Origin: Leptasterias polaris
Lineage: Eukaryota; Echinodermata; Asteroidea; Forcipulatida; Asteriidae
Length of the DNA stretch: 64,000 bases
Reading direction: 5' to 3'
Assembly: GCA_037783415.1 (NCBI GenBank)
Contig: JAZGTN010000017.1
Span: forward strand, 2,610,501-2,674,500
This document shows positions 12,222-24,324 of the stretch, one piece after another (positions within the stretch are counted from its first letter, which is position 1; each line of letters opens with the position of its first letter). The notes below the pieces were generated by a model, which worked only from the letters and a program-made list of their open reading frames with translations, was not told the origin of the DNA and did not search any database. The translations under genes were made by a program, and so were the position numbers.

Positions 12222-12582
12222 GCTCCAGATTCCCCACGCTGTCAGGTCGTATCAATGTAGATGATTGCATTAAGTAGTTAATGGCATAGATACACTCATC
12301 GCTCGCGGCCAAATTTGCCGTTCTTATAGCAAGATTATGTATAAAGGGCACCTTAATTATGTGAAACACTTACTTAACGTCAACGTTGGTCAAACTAATG
12401 ACTGCATTGAGGTAAGGCAGTAATTGGTTCAGGAAATTTGAAAACATTGAGAAAACACATGTCTCGGGTCCCGTAATAGTACACACCAGGGATTTTGTTT
12501 TGTGTTCAGACTGACCTGGGAAAAATCCAGCGAAATTAGTTTGGTTTAGACTCGCGTGAAAAGAAAGAACGCCGCTTTGCAC
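12222..12582 (+). other. Likely 3' UTR of the GPR61/62-like gene
   Basis: Non-coding sequence directly after the stop codon. I find no obvious AATAAA before the repeat starting at 12583; the next good one is AATAAA at about 13251-13256. Confidence 0.35.
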
Positions 12583-12975
12583 TTAAAGGCGAAGTATATC
12601 TTTGGTTTTTGGAACCGTTTGATTATATTAATCCTATCTAAATGAAGTCATATGCAATATAACTGTCGTGTGAAATAATCACTTCCAAAGGTGGTCGCGT
12701 TTTTCAGATATTATCGAATATCTGGAGTGGTTATGTCCACGCAGGAAGAATAATCCGTCATTGGAATACACAATCTGAGATACGTTTATGACATAAACGT
12801 GTCTCAGATTCAAATTTGGGGGGGATAACAACTGATATATTTTTCCATAACCAAATCACTTCGAACTCAACTCAAAATGCTTTATGCTATCAAAAGCATG
12901 CTGTACATCTTACCAAGTAAGTTTTTATTGGCATTGATTATAAGAATGATTACCAAACGTACACGTTCCCTTTAG
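12583..12975 (-). mobile_element. TTAA-flanked MITE, copy 1 (about 393 bp)
   Basis: The ends read TTAAAGGCG and CCCTTTA. Reversed, it matches 40112-40505 in order: ACGTTTGGTAAT, AATAAAAACTTACTTGGTAAG, GGTTATGGAAAAATATATCA, TTTGAATCTGAGA, and a GCGACCACCTTT-type segment. An internal hairpin, AATCTGAGATACGTTTATG with its complement, lies at about 12770-12812. No ORF of a transposase is present. Confidence 0.75.
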
Positions 12976-13404
12976 GATGTCACCTTCAAATGATAATATG
13001 GCACGTTTCTAAACACATTTTAGGGTTGCAGATATGTTTTAACCGGAATGCTGGTCGACAGTTTTATTCTGGGCTTTTTTTGTGGGTTTTTTATTTTAAG
13101 TTTAGGGGAGATTTTGTCATTCCAATGTGTCGTATAAACAAATCCTGGATATGCCCTAGTGTGTATTTATGTGCACAGCTTTTATTCAAGCACAACACGT
13201 TTTGTTTTCTGAAAGATGAAAGACTTCATTCAGAGTTGAAAGTGATTGTTAAATAAAATTGATGAATAATTAGACGCCAAAAGTTGCCAAAGAAAAATAA
13301 ACAATAACAATAGTTCTTAACTCTATTAAAATTAAAACAAAACAACTATTTTTCGAGTGAACTACAGTTAAAATTTACTGGGTATTTGTGAATTCTCTTA
13401 AGTC

Positions 13405-13755
13405 TGTTCATAACATTGGTAAGAGTAAAAATGTAAATGTTCACATGTTTGCACACAGCCTATGGTATAAAGATGCATGTCATGGTTGGAAACTCTCTTT
13501 GAAATATTTTTGCTTGAGATGCAATAGTTTTTGATAAATGAGTAAAACATTTAGTTTTGATTATGCAAGTCCAAAACTCAATGTTTGAAAACAATGAAAA
13601 CATTTAAGGCTTTTCCCCACTCTTTTCTTGTGACTCCAATGACCGATTGAGCTTAAACTTTCAAAGGTTTGTTTTTTCATGTAGGGATGTTGGGTCACAT
13701 CAAATGTGGATATTGGTCTTTGACAAAAATACAAATGTGACACATGTGATTTAAT
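13405..13755 (+). repeat. Dispersed repeat, GGTCTTTGACA family, copy 1
   Basis: It contains TGTTTGAAAACA, GACCGATTGAGCTTAAACTT, AAAGGTTTGTTTTTTCATGTA, GTCACATCAAATGTGGATA and TGGTCTTTGACA. The same order is found at 58596-59158, and part of it at 22700-22945. It may be a subfamily of the TTAA-flanked MITE, which shares the TTTTCACAGGTT phrase. Confidence 0.6.
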
Positions 13756-14391
13756 GAATACATAGACGTAGACCTTGTGATAATAAACTACACACTCAAT
13801 ACATAATAAGAAAATACTATAACAAATATTCCATCCTTCTATTTTGCACAGTAAGATAATGACAAATTATATATCAGCTACCAAATAGATATTTTCCCCA
13901 GTCATTTTACGAGTTCTGACAATATGCACATCGTTAAAAAATTCTACGTAGATTTGTCTTGATCAAAATCAATTATCATATAATTATTACCCTATGGGTG
14001 TGTAGCAAACTCGCAAAATCCATCACTTCAACTTGATTGTACATCACCTTTGGACACTTTAAGATCCAGTCACCCTAAAGGGAAATAATGCACTGTAATC
14101 ATTCACTCGTAATGAAATGAATATTTCTGAATTTGTTGCATCTGGGAGTAATTTCAAAATCACAAAAGAAAAATAACGGTATTTTTTATGTTAACAGCAA
14201 CGTCTATAGTCAAACTTACAAGTTTCCGCAATGTTTTAAACGGAATCCAAAAATTCATGGGTTTATGTTTTGATGAGTTGTTTTATGAAATTATGTTTAA
14301 AATGTGAAGCTGAGATTTAAATACAATATGCCCCATCTACACACAAACTAGTCTGGAATTGTGTGGTGTTTTTTATGAATGATACGGCAGG

Positions 14392-14705
14392 CAGGTGATG
14401 GAGTTCTGCCTTTGATGATACAATCATGGAATTTGGCACAAAGTCAGAGTATGTCGTGAGACAGATATTTGACTATAGGAACATCGTAGATTTGTCATTT
14501 GAAAGAATAGGTAGAATAACAATCAATTTTGTAGAAGGTTCAAAATGATTGCTTGCTATTCAAGCTGTATTTTTTTCAAAGGACAAATCTGCGATGCTCC
14601 TGTGGCCAAATTACTTTCTCATGACATACTCTGACTTGTGTGCCAAATTGCAAGGCTTGTACTATCAAAGGCACGGTTCCCCAAAATATTTCCCCTACCT
14701 GCCTC
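14392..14705. repeat. Fold-back element, about 310 bp
   Basis: TTTGGCACAAAGTCAGAGTA, then CATCGTAGATTTGTC on the left arm (14433-14500), pairs with GACAAATCTGCGATG and ATACTCTGACTTGTGTGCC on the right arm (14582-14645). The arms are imperfect but collinear and lie about 80 bases apart. No second copy is seen in the window. Confidence 0.6.
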
Positions 14706-15347
14706 CACTATGAAAGAGTTAAAGAACCGAAGTAATGTGCTTCATGCTGTATTAAATAAGCAGAGCACGGGTTTTTCCTCTGCCATTAAAGCCGTCTAGA
14801 ATATGGTTGTTGTTATTGTAACATTTTAAGTATCTAACGCCAACTGCCACCAACCGAAAGCCGATTTAAGGGTGTTTCGCACTGTACAGACTCATTGAAC
14901 TTGTCTTCAATCCATAACAATCCACGCGAACTGCAGGTAAAGTCACTTTGATTTCGAATTTTGGCGGCTTATTTTCGAAATCTGCTGGACAGCAAGAGGA
15001 ATTAAAAAACGAAATGCGTCCGGGTTTGTTTTTCCTGGTTTGAATTCTCAAAGCACATGGTTAAAGCGTCTTGTTTTTGTATATAACAAAGTGGACACTT
15101 ATATATAAAAAAAAGAGCCTGGAAGACGAACTGAAAGAAAACAAAACGCGATTCTGATGAACTTTACTTTTTTTGTAAGAAAATTATTTGTCACAGTGTC
15201 AATTGCCACGTATATACAGACTGTTTTTGCATGGTTCCTGTGTAGAAACTTGACTTGAATTGACAATTGCGAAAAAGTCCTTTCAAAAATAAATATTCAA
15301 ATATTTGTGGTTGCTACATTTTTATGAAGAAAAACATGTTTTATGTT

Positions 15348-15440
15348 ATATCAGTTGGTAGAGCGCCGGCACGTTAATCCGGAGGTCGTTGATTCAAATC
15401 CCGCTCTAGTCAATTTGACTTTGTTCAACCCAAAATCACA
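15348..15440 (+). repeat. tRNA-derived SINE, family A, copy 2 (truncated)
   Basis: ATCAGTTGGTAGAGCGCCGG, CACGTTAATCCGGAGGTCG and TTCAAATCCCGCTCTAGTC are followed by TTTGTTCAACCCAAA. The tRNA 5' part and the upstream module are missing, so it is 5'-truncated. Confidence 0.75.
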
Positions 15441-16049
15441 CAATTTTCTTACAACATTATTTATTTTTAAACATTATTTACTTTTTCTCTGGTTCCTATA
15501 TCAACCATGGATATTTTATTAAACTGAAACTATTGAATAGTTATATTATTTACAGATCATGGTGAACAGGCCTAGCATGATACATTGTAATTTCCCAAAG
15601 ATGATTTTAAATTTGTAAATAATGTTTTATTCAGCCATTTCGCTTGACAAGTTTGAAATGGAATACTTAATGTTCTGAAAAAGTATTTGTTATACCTTTG
15701 AACGAAACAGCCAACTGAATTAATTGGCTTATGCCCTGAATGACTAAAATGTGTGAATGGCTTATGTCTGAATAACTCATACCGTGAATGGCATATGTCT
15801 GGGTCGATTATTCCCTTAATGGCTTGTGTATGCCATGGGGCCCATTTTTATCAAATTCTTCAGCATAGTGCATTGTTTGCAAAGAGAACACAAATAGAAT
15901 TGCAGGGAAACAGTCGCAATACCATTAACAATGTGGTGGTTTGGCTGGTAACCAATTTCTTTAAAGCAAGAGATTTATGTGCTTAGCATTTCTGGTGTGC
16001 TTACCAGCGATCTGATAAGGAGATACCGACCAGATGATAGTCGCTTATA

Positions 16050-16526
16050 GGGAGGTTTCGCACGCGAACGGATACGCATACGCATACGTTTAGCTATCCG
16101 TAACCGTTAGCAGCCTTTCTGTTGTTTTGCAATCCCAGCGTTTTGGTGGCACTGTTCGCTGTTCCAGCACAGCACTTGGTGGCGCTGTTCAACATGGCAT
16201 CCTCCATAGACGAGCTTATGTTCATAGCTTTAGAGGAAAATGACGAAGAAACAGTGCATTTTTTCGTATTTCAAAGTCTTTAGAAATCAACAAAATGACA
16301 CGTACATGTTCAGTGATTCATTTATTTTGATACTATTCATACATATTTGGAAACAAATACAGGAGAATTACTAGAAGTTCGAGTTTTCCTACGTGTTTTT
16401 TACTTACGTGTAGCAAGCGGGATATCAGTGTCGTCTGCACGTATAGCGGATAGCGAGTAGCGTATGACGTCATAATGATGACGTATCCGTCGCATTAACC
16501 GTATCCGTTCGTATGCGAAACCTCCC
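16050..16526 (+). mobile_element. Harbinger-like non-autonomous DNA transposon, copy 1 (477 bp)
   Basis: The ends are GGGAGGTTTCGCACGCGAAC and the inverse of GGGAGGTTTCGCATACGAAC, a 27-bp terminal inverted repeat with two mismatches. TA flanks both sides. If TA is counted as part of the element, TTA flanks both ends of this copy (16045-16047 and 16529-16531), which fits the 3-bp TWA target of PIF/Harbinger. Copy 2 (44777-45253) appears identical in the opposite orientation. The inside keeps a short remnant ORF (16194-16283). Confidence 0.85.
16194..16283 (+). pseudogene. 29-codon relic ORF inside the Harbinger-like element
   Basis: It reads MASSIDELMFIALEENDEET and then VHFFVFQSL before a stop. 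The acidic N-terminal stretch resembles the start of Harbinger transposases (M-A-x-x-x-D-x-L-L-x-A-L-x-E-E). It supports the idea that the element is an internal deletion derivative. The resemblance is from memory and is short, so it is tentative. Confidence 0.45.
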
Positions 16527-17352
16527 TATTATCGAGCTATACAACATTGTAACTGAAATTCGATAGCCCAAATGCCTGCTTTGAAACACTATTTTAGTAG
16601 TTTGCCTTATGTATAGCTATACAGTGTACTTTAAAGAGGAGGTAGAGTTCGTTTACTAGACTGGGGCAAAATATCTGTTAAGGCTTCTAGAAGCACTTTT
16701 GGTGCAGCCATTTTGTTTCTCCAACTCAAATCAGTGTGACCAAAGTGAGACCGAAAGGGGGATATGGTTGCTCATTGGTATTGAAAACCACTGTTTATGA
16801 TTGCCCGTTGCGTACAGGAAACACGACCAATAGTGTGAGCAACAATTGGCGTTGATGAAAGAGGAACCAAATTGGTTGTCAAACTGCCGCTATATGTTTC
16901 TTGTAGTTCCTTTCATCAATGTGTCCCAATGCTTTTCTCCCGAACAAAAAGGGTGGGCCTACTCGACAATGCTTTCCTCCAAGCCTCGCTTTGATGGCAT
17001 TGATTTGATTGGCACAATTATAAAATGGCAGAATCATTATTAAGACATTGTGAATATTGCATGATAAAATACGGAACAAGAAAGACGACGTGCCCAATAA
17101 GGCCGCATGAACTTTTCATTAAATGTGTAAACCTGAAACTGCCAACTAAAATATGTGTAAAAAATAAACAAGCATTAAAATGCAACTGTACATTATGCAT
17201 AATAGTGTGGTGTTCTATTTTCAACGCCGTGTTTGTGTTTGTTTAATACGGTACGTAACATGAGCTATGACAAGGTACAAAGTCAACACCCACCGTATGA
17301 TGATTGTGTTTACTTTATTCAGTTAAAATATTGTAGAACGGAGGTTTGTTTG

Positions 17353-17381
17353 TTTTTTTTTTTTTTTTTTTTTTTTTTTTT
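17353..17381 (+). repeat. Poly(T) tract, 29 bases
   Basis: An uninterrupted T run. It is followed 80 bases later by the CAA/CAG-rich stretch. Confidence 0.9.
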
Positions 17382-17464
17382 CTCCCGCATTGGTCCCGAT
17401 ATGCTTCTTTTTTGCATCAATAGGTTGTTGTAAGCAACTGAGAATGTTTGTTTGATTTTAATAA

Positions 17465-17565
17465 CGGCAACAACAACAACAGCAGCAGTATAGCAGCAGC
17501 AGCAGCAGCAACAACAATTACAACGACAACAACAGAAGCAGCAACAACAAAAACACCCCAATACT
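17465..17565. repeat. CAA/CAG trinucleotide-rich microsatellite
   Basis: Mixed CAA and CAG units with interruptions (CAGCAGCAGTATAGCAGCAG and similar). The same kind of CAA-rich DNA is at 17638-17655, 22150-22190 and 23094-23195. Confidence 0.8.
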
Positions 17566-18294
17566 AACTAAATAACAGTAACATTTCTCTAACGAAATCT
17601 GAAAGTCCAGCTGAGAATGACAAATATCTTTTTAAACGACAACAACAAAAACAGCATGCAGGCCCAGGCCCGCGAGAACGGGGGGTGCTGTGGGTGCTGC
17701 AGCACCCACATCATTTTGTATAGGGGTGCTGGAATATACTATAGGACCCCCTACTTTTTGAACATAATGCCCATTGTAACATAAAACTATTCTTAACTAA
17801 GCCCCCAAATTCCTGATTTTTTTTAAACATATTATAACAAATCATTGTTTAACTCCGACTATTTCGCCGGCGCCGCGCTCAGATCATAGAGCAAGGCTCA
17901 GATAGAACTACTTTTAAAAATACAGCCAGGAATTCGGCCATCATTTCAACTTCGTGCCACTGGTGCCTCGCCGTATCGCTCCCAATATAAAGCACGTTCG
18001 ATTGTGCATCAACGGGAAAGAGGATGCGTCCGAAAATTGCAGCGTGTTTCACTCACTTCACATTTCGATCTACGACTTCAGAAGATTATCCAAAGTATAG
18101 TATTGCAGGTGAGATTTTGTTTATTTTTGTTGTGCTAAAAGCCCTTTCTCTTCTGGGTAACAATTTAACCATGTCATTTGAAGTACGGACAAAGAACTTA
18201 AGAAGGTTTTATCCAGAGTCTCGGAGGAAAGTTTCAGATTTGCGTCCACTTACAAAAGTTACATATCGCCGCCCGTATGCCCTAGTACTTAGTA

Positions 18295-18660
18295 GCCCCA
18301 TGAATAGAGCCAATCCACTCCGTATTCTTGGCCCTAGCAGTAGCACCATTGCAAACCTATTTTTGTGCCTTATGAGATTTTCAATCGGGGACGTTCTCGA
18401 TCATGAAACTTACCGATCGAATGCTACTATACTTGTAATAGCCCTACTGCTGATTTTTTTTGAAGACATCACATATTTTGGGGGAAAATTGATTGCTTTT
18501 CGAGCCGCGATGTGAATTTTTGTTCATATAATTATTAACTTGCATGAAAAACCATGTTTTGTCAGGTTCCCTCAACAACTCCACAACACAGTAAAATGAT
18601 CAACTGCTGCAATCTATGGGGACCAGATTGATTTTATCAGCGCGCCGAGCGCAATCAAGG
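18295..18660 (+). repeat. Left arm of a 1.7-kb-spaced inverted repeat
   Basis: TTTTGGGGGAAAATTGATTG, CGCGATGTGAATTTTT, GTTCCCTCAACA and ATGGGGACCAG recur as inverse complements at 20386-20650. Identity is clearly below 80 percent by eye, so the copies are old. Confidence 0.6.
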
Positions 18661-20385
18661 TTTTGTGAAATAATCATGAAATAATTAATGTGTAGTGCGC
18701 ATATAGAATATAATACCTAGATCGGACGCGCGTACATACGCAAGTTCTGGCATGAGTGCGGCCATTGGTCACGTGAACAACGGTAAAAAGTTTGAACGCG
18801 CACTAGTGACTTGTGTTTAAACTAGTGCTTTATATAGTACTGCTGAACATCATCATGGTCGGTCTTTTAGTTCGTGACTCCCTTACAACCGTATCGAATA
18901 ACAATTGGCCCTATGTTATTTTAGGGAAGGAAATGAGCTTGTTTTAAAAACAGTATTAAATACCGGCAAAACTCCTAGTTCTGATGGTGTTAGTTTCGAA
19001 AATTTCAAATATTTTTCACTGATTTGTCGTGATATTTACTACGTTCGCTCAATTATTATACCTATTTTCTGGCAAGCTTTCATGAGTGACTCCAAAATAC
19101 GGGATTGTTACCCTCCTGCAAATTCAAAATGGATAAACCCCGTTTAGAAAAAACAGTGATGTCAATTTCCGCTTCATAAAATTACATATGCTTGTACTAA
19201 TGGGCGACTGAAGATTTGCTTATAGGCCTACCACATTATTTATGACAGATAAAGGGTTATGGTGGTCGCTTTATATGGGAACATTAGCTGTGTATGATAT
19301 TTCTGCTCCTTTCGTTTCCATCGATTTAAACAAAAGACTCTCGTTTTTTGTTTTGTTTTTGACTTTAGTCCATCCCCCATTAATTTTTTTTTTAAATATT
19401 ACTAGGCCTTCTCGGTTCTTGCATTAGTGGTTTTCTTTCAGAAGCATTCCAATTTGGGAGGGTTTGTGGCAAGGGTATGGCCTAAGCCATTCTTTTATGT
19501 GTAGAGAATAGAATCATAATAATTATGATGTTATGTAATAACATGGGCATTAAGGGAATTTGAATTGACGACAAAGAATTTCAGCCGACGACACTGTTTT
19601 GTTTATGAATGTTCTGAAAACAATTATGAATGTTCTTCATTGGGTATGTAGGCTACCCATGCTTTTCAGGTAGGCCAACTTGCTATTGGGTGTTCCACCA
19701 ACCCAGACTTTATGAATTTGCTGTAAATTTAGATAAGATTACTTTATCTTTACGTAATCAGATTTGTATATGCATATAAGTGTACTTATTCACAGTGACT
19801 GTAGTTAACCTTTTTTAGCCTCTGGACCGCCCAGCCGCCCAAAGTGATACACCATAACATACGGTAGGACACTCACAAGCTTGTGTATTGCAATAAAAAT
19901 TAACATCAAAATAAAATTATAGTCTGTGGTACGCATTGTCTAGTCAATGGCAATCGTTGATATAAATACATTTTAATTTTCCCCTTCACGCATGACTTGT
20001 AACAGTTGTAATGCTAATGATGATTACATTTTGTAGCTTTCACCAAAACCACGCTCATTTGTCACCCCAAATAGGTGTAATTTTCTTTCATTATGATGAT
20101 ACTATCAAACACTATTTATTGGCTTAGCAATTAATCAGTTTGAGCATTTGATGCCATAAAAGGTTTCAAAAACTATTGTGTTCATTTTAACCTTATGAAA
20201 AATAATCGCCATAAAAATTACCAACAGCCGTTAACGAGATCGAGAGGCACTTATTGTTCCCTAGGGACTTAGTTATCCAATGACAATGACATTCACGAAA
20301 AATACGAAAACTGTTCAAATGGTATTATATTCTATATCTATGGTAGTGCGGTGCGCATCTCACGCCCGTCTACGCAAAGAGATAT

Positions 20386-20650
20386 TGTGCTCAGCGCGAT
20401 CCTGGTCCCCATTAGATCGTGGCATTTGATCTTATAAATGTTGTGAAATAGTTGAGGAACCCGACAAGTATGGTTCTCGGTGCAAGTTGTTAATACGTGA
20501 TAAAAAATTCACACTCGCGACTCCAAAGGCAATCAATTCTCCCCCAAAATCCATAATGTCTTTACAAATAAATTAGCTTACAACTTACGAGCCAATCCAC
20601 TTCAAGTTCTATTGAGTATTGGCGCTAAATTATGGGGCATGACAACAGTC
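20386..20650 (-). repeat. Right arm of the inverted repeat with 18295-18660
   Basis: Read on the minus strand it gives GCCCCATAATTTAGCGCCAA, TTTTGGGGGAGAATTGATTG, CGCGAGTGTGAATTTTT, GTTCCTCAACTA and ATGGGGACCAGGATCGCGCT, in the order of the left arm. Confidence 0.6.
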
Positions 20651-20929
20651 AGAAAGCGTTGAGACTTTTCTTCAAGGGACCCCTTAATCCATATCATAAT
20701 AATGATATCTCTGGCAACAATCTCATAACTTTATTGAACCCACAAATTTAAATTAATTTATTTTATTCCCAAACATTAGACATTAGTACCCTGTATTAAT
20801 TTTTGTGTGATGTAATGTTCACGTTTTTGCTTCCTTTTTTTAACAGGATGGGGCCTACTAAGAAGAGGCATGGTGGTGGAAGAACTCTGTGAGAGTGTGG
20901 CATCAGAAAACTAAGTAAAACAAACACCT

Positions 20930-21165
20930 CATTGGGAGGCGAAATTTCCAATTGGAAGAAACAAATTCCAACTAATTCCAATTCAATTAAATCAAGCCAT
21001 CTGAGCCCAGTTGGATTTCCAACTGGACTGAGTTGGTCTAAGATTTTATTCTAAATGGAAATTTAGTATTCCAATATAAACCAACTCACACCAACTCAAT
21101 ACCAGCTCAATCCAATTCTTTCAAACTGGATATGCAATTGGAATGAATTGGAAATTGTCGTAAGG
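20930..21165. repeat. CCAATT/AATTGG-rich palindromic repeat
   Basis: TTCCAATTGGAA, AATTCCAACT, CAGTTGGATTTCCAACTGG and CCAACTCA units occur on both strands, framed by TTTCCAATTGG and GAATTGGAAATTG. This looks like a fold-back or subterminal-repeat element. No second copy is seen. Confidence 0.5.
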
Positions 21166-22699
21166 GTGATTTCAGAACAACACAATTAGTAGACTGGTAC
21201 CTCTCACATGGGTGTTAAGTGTTAAGTGCCATGATAGGTAAAGCGAATGTGACTTAAAGATGAATGTATGTAATACAGGTATTATTGGAACGTAGGCCTA
21301 TCCTCCCTGAGTCTGGGATTACATGTAGATCTCAAGTGAAATGTTAGTGTCAGACCCTATGAGGTTGGATCTTTGACCAGGTTTGATTCAGTGTTAAAAA
21401 TTGATCACCAGTGTGTAATACATTAGTTCGGCCCCACGCTTTTCGTCTGATTGAGGAGGCATCTGTTGCATTAGAGGACAAATCTTTGGATTGGGGCTTT
21501 TTTATTTGTTGGAATTACTAAAAGTATACTGTAATTGGGATGTGGTGACAGGGTCACGGTGAATCAAATTTTAATAAATGGAAACATTGCTTTAAAAAAT
21601 TGTTTTTCACTTTATTTTATTTCCACTTATTTAAATATACTTAATGATATTGTAACATCGGAACGACTTGTAAGAACCGACAATATTAAAATTCAACTTA
21701 AAACAGTTAAAATGATTTGACAACTTACCAGTGCCTTGTCTGTTTATTTGTTGTTGGGGGGTCTTTAAGAAAGTAAGGTGAAAGAAACGAATCTACCAAT
21801 ATTTGTCGGAACTAAGCTGTCAATGCTGTATTAAAAAAGAACAATTATTTTTGTAGAATACACTGCTGTATTTCCTTTGTTCTATTTAACTTGATAAATT
21901 CTTTGTGGGGCCTATTCTTTAAAACAATTACACTGATAATATCCCACTCCAAAAAGGCACATTTAAGTGCCAAATAGTGGCTCAAATTGCACGACAGAGC
22001 ATCTAGGACCCCAAAGCTTCCGGGGCCCTTAGGCGGGCCCCAGACCCCACGCCGCAATGGGTTTGCGCTCATCAATTGTCTTTGGAAAAACCCAGCACAC
22101 AACCTTGCAAAACTGTGCTCTCGCGGGCCTGCGTGCAGCAGCAGCTAACTACAACAACAATTGCAGTATCAACAAAAACAGTGAAAATGTGTCCAATGAA
22201 AATAAAGAAAAAAAAACGATGTGCCGCAGAAAAGAAAAAAAAAAAACTGATTGATACGGAGTCCGGAACGATAGTTTATTAAACTGCAAAAATAGAAACG
22301 TGATGGTTTTTTTTCTTCTTCTTCATTGATTGGTACTTCAGAAAGCCTCACCAAGACTAGCTATTTAATAATTAAGTGTATGTGTCCAGAATATTGTTAA
22401 ACCAATAAGCGGCGTATTAAAGCTCATTGCTCCCATGGACTCGTGCACTATACTGATTCCGCGCACTTACTATTCATACAACCTCTCACAACCCGCTAGT
22501 TTGTATCACAGAGAATCAATATTTATCCACGTGCGAAACTCCTTGCTATTTTGCCTTGGAGTAATAGACAAGATAGATCGAGACCGTTTTAACATTATTC
22601 ATTTTTTCACATCTAAAACGTCAGTGATGAACTAAAACAGCGATATGCCTCCGTTAAGTGTTACTGTCTCCGTATATGCATATTCCCTTTATAGAGGGG

Positions 22700-22945
22700 G
22701 TTGTCAGAATAAAATATGTAAATTTTCACAAACTTGCACATTAAAGTTTTTGTAATGGAAATCGTCATGGTGAAAAACTTCCCTCGAAATAAGTTGGTTT
22801 AAAATGCTATAGTTTTTTTTGAAAAATTAGTAAAACAATTAGTTTTGTTCCCGTGAGAGTTACCAGACCCCGATGTTTGAAACAGTGGCTCACATCAATA
22901 ACGCTTATTTTGATTGTCACAATATAAACAGAAATCCCATTAGGA
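22700..22945 (+). repeat. Dispersed repeat, GGTCTTTGACA family, copy 2 (partial)
   Basis: It contains GTCATGGTGAAAAACTT, GAAAAATTAGTAAAACAATTAG, GATGTTTGAAACAGTG and CACATCAAT, in the order of the 58596-59158 copy. The 3' end is diverged. Confidence 0.5.
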
Positions 22946-23093
22946 AGGTGCACAAAAGAGGCATACCCGACCAAATTAAGCACCGTTTTATTTTGACTTT
23001 TGAGTACTGAATCAACCCTTACCCCCCCCCCCCCCCCGAAGAAAATTACAACAGCCCCCCCAAAAAAAAATTTAAAATAAAAAAAATAAAACC

Positions 23094-23195
23094 AACAACA
23101 ACAACTGCAACAACAACAACAAGCAATAAACAACAACAACAACTGCAACAATAACAACACAACAGCAACAACAACACAACAACAACAAAAACAAT
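23094..23195. repeat. CAA-rich microsatellite
   Basis: About 100 bases of CAACAACAA with CTGCAA and AGCAA interruptions. It sits next to a 16-base C run (23022-23037). Confidence 0.8.
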
Positions 23196-24039
23196 GAAGT
23201 CTTTCCCTTAAAATCTACCATCTTTCGGCGGGAAAACTTGAAGCCAAACATAATTCAAAACACAGCCCCAGACGTCAGACGCTCGTTCTTTGCATCTACC
23301 ATTAGCTGTTCCACACATAATTGCAGGCAGTGAATGGAGATGCTCCCGTCATTTCTTTCCGATCAGTTCACATTAATTATAGGCCGAGATGAGCGTGACA
23401 TTGGACGTGACCCTGTTCTTGATTTCTACCTCCAAGCTCATCTGATAAGAAATTTAAGATGGGGGATTATTTACGTCTCTAAGGTTTTTGAGTACAAATA
23501 CCCCCCCCCCCCCCCCCCCAGCAAGGGGAAAAACGACTAAAGTTGTACAGTGTCTTCGTGAAATGCATTAGAGTACTTCAAAACGGTGGTCGAAACGAGC
23601 AAGCGGCATAAACGAATGCGGGCAATGTATGATAGAGACACTTTGTGAGTCTAATATTATTCATTTATCTGCATGCCTTTCATGCTGCGTGGTTTTTGGG
23701 GGACTTTTGTCAAAAAAGCTTTTATCACAGATTATTCAGTGAAATTCGGCAGTATTATGGAATGATGGCAGCACTTGCTGCCTGAATATTTCAAGGAATC
23801 AAGTAGTTGGGTTTTGGCGAGGATGACATGCAACGAAAACACTCTCAGAAACGGTCGTTCGTCGAAATGCACTGTTTTGACGAAATAGGTCAAAATGAAT
23901 AATTTTTAAATAATGGAAAAGTACATTTACTCAAGTATACTAAACGGACTTTATCATAGGATGGTAGGGTAATTGTTTTGGGAAGAAGCGTTGCAATGGT
24001 GTATAGTTCTTAAAAGGACACAAGTGATGTCACTCGTTC

Positions 24040-24240
24040 TTGTGGTTCAGTGGTTAGGTTTCAAAATGTGTTTTAGCGCTGATTTGTGCTCTAGAATGAT
24101 ATGTCGTGGGTTCGAGTCCCACCTGAGAAACATGCCTTGGGATATTTTTTTCGCAGGACTTAGGAAACTACTGAGCAACCTGTACAGCGCTTTGTACTCA
24201 TCGATGAGTAAAACACCCACCATCAATATTCTTTAATAAC
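24040..24240 (+). repeat. tRNA-derived SINE, family B, copy 1
   Basis: An A-box-like TGGTTCAGTGGTTAGG and a B-box GGGTTCGAGTCCCACC are followed by TTTTTTCGCAGGACTTAGGA and CCCCGATGCAAATTTAGCAT. The next copy starts about 100 bases downstream. The anticodon arm region is expanded and irregular, so it is not a functional tRNA. Confidence 0.7.
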
Positions 24241-24324
24241 CCCGATGCAAATTTAGCATCTATTAAAATCATTGCGGTACCCGCTTCTAAAATAAAGCAA
24301 TCTATCTGCCTCTAGCCACCGCGC

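Larger units (their letters stand above)
17659..22131. mobile_element. Candidate 4.5-kb DNA transposon or composite repeat, borders tentative
   Basis: The left edge AGGCCCGCGAGAAC is followed by a GGGGGGTGCTGTGGGTGCTGC block. The right edge GTGCTCTCGCGGGCCTG is its inverse complement. A start in CAGGCCCG plus a G-rich, GCACCC-containing subterminal block is typical of hAT or P-like elements. I could not identify an 8-bp target duplication or any transposase. The ORFs at 18024-18515 and 18905-19147 are unrecognised. The inverted pair at 18295-18660 and 20386-20650 lies inside. Confidence 0.3.

Noticed and set aside
17319..17561. Cysteine-rich ORF (CCCCCFCC type)
   Set aside because: It is a frame through the CAA/CAG microsatellite and poly(T) tract.
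18024..18515. 163-codon open frame
   Set aside because: No recognisable domain; much of it overlaps the old inverted repeat arm at 18295-18660, so it is more likely chance or repeat-derived.
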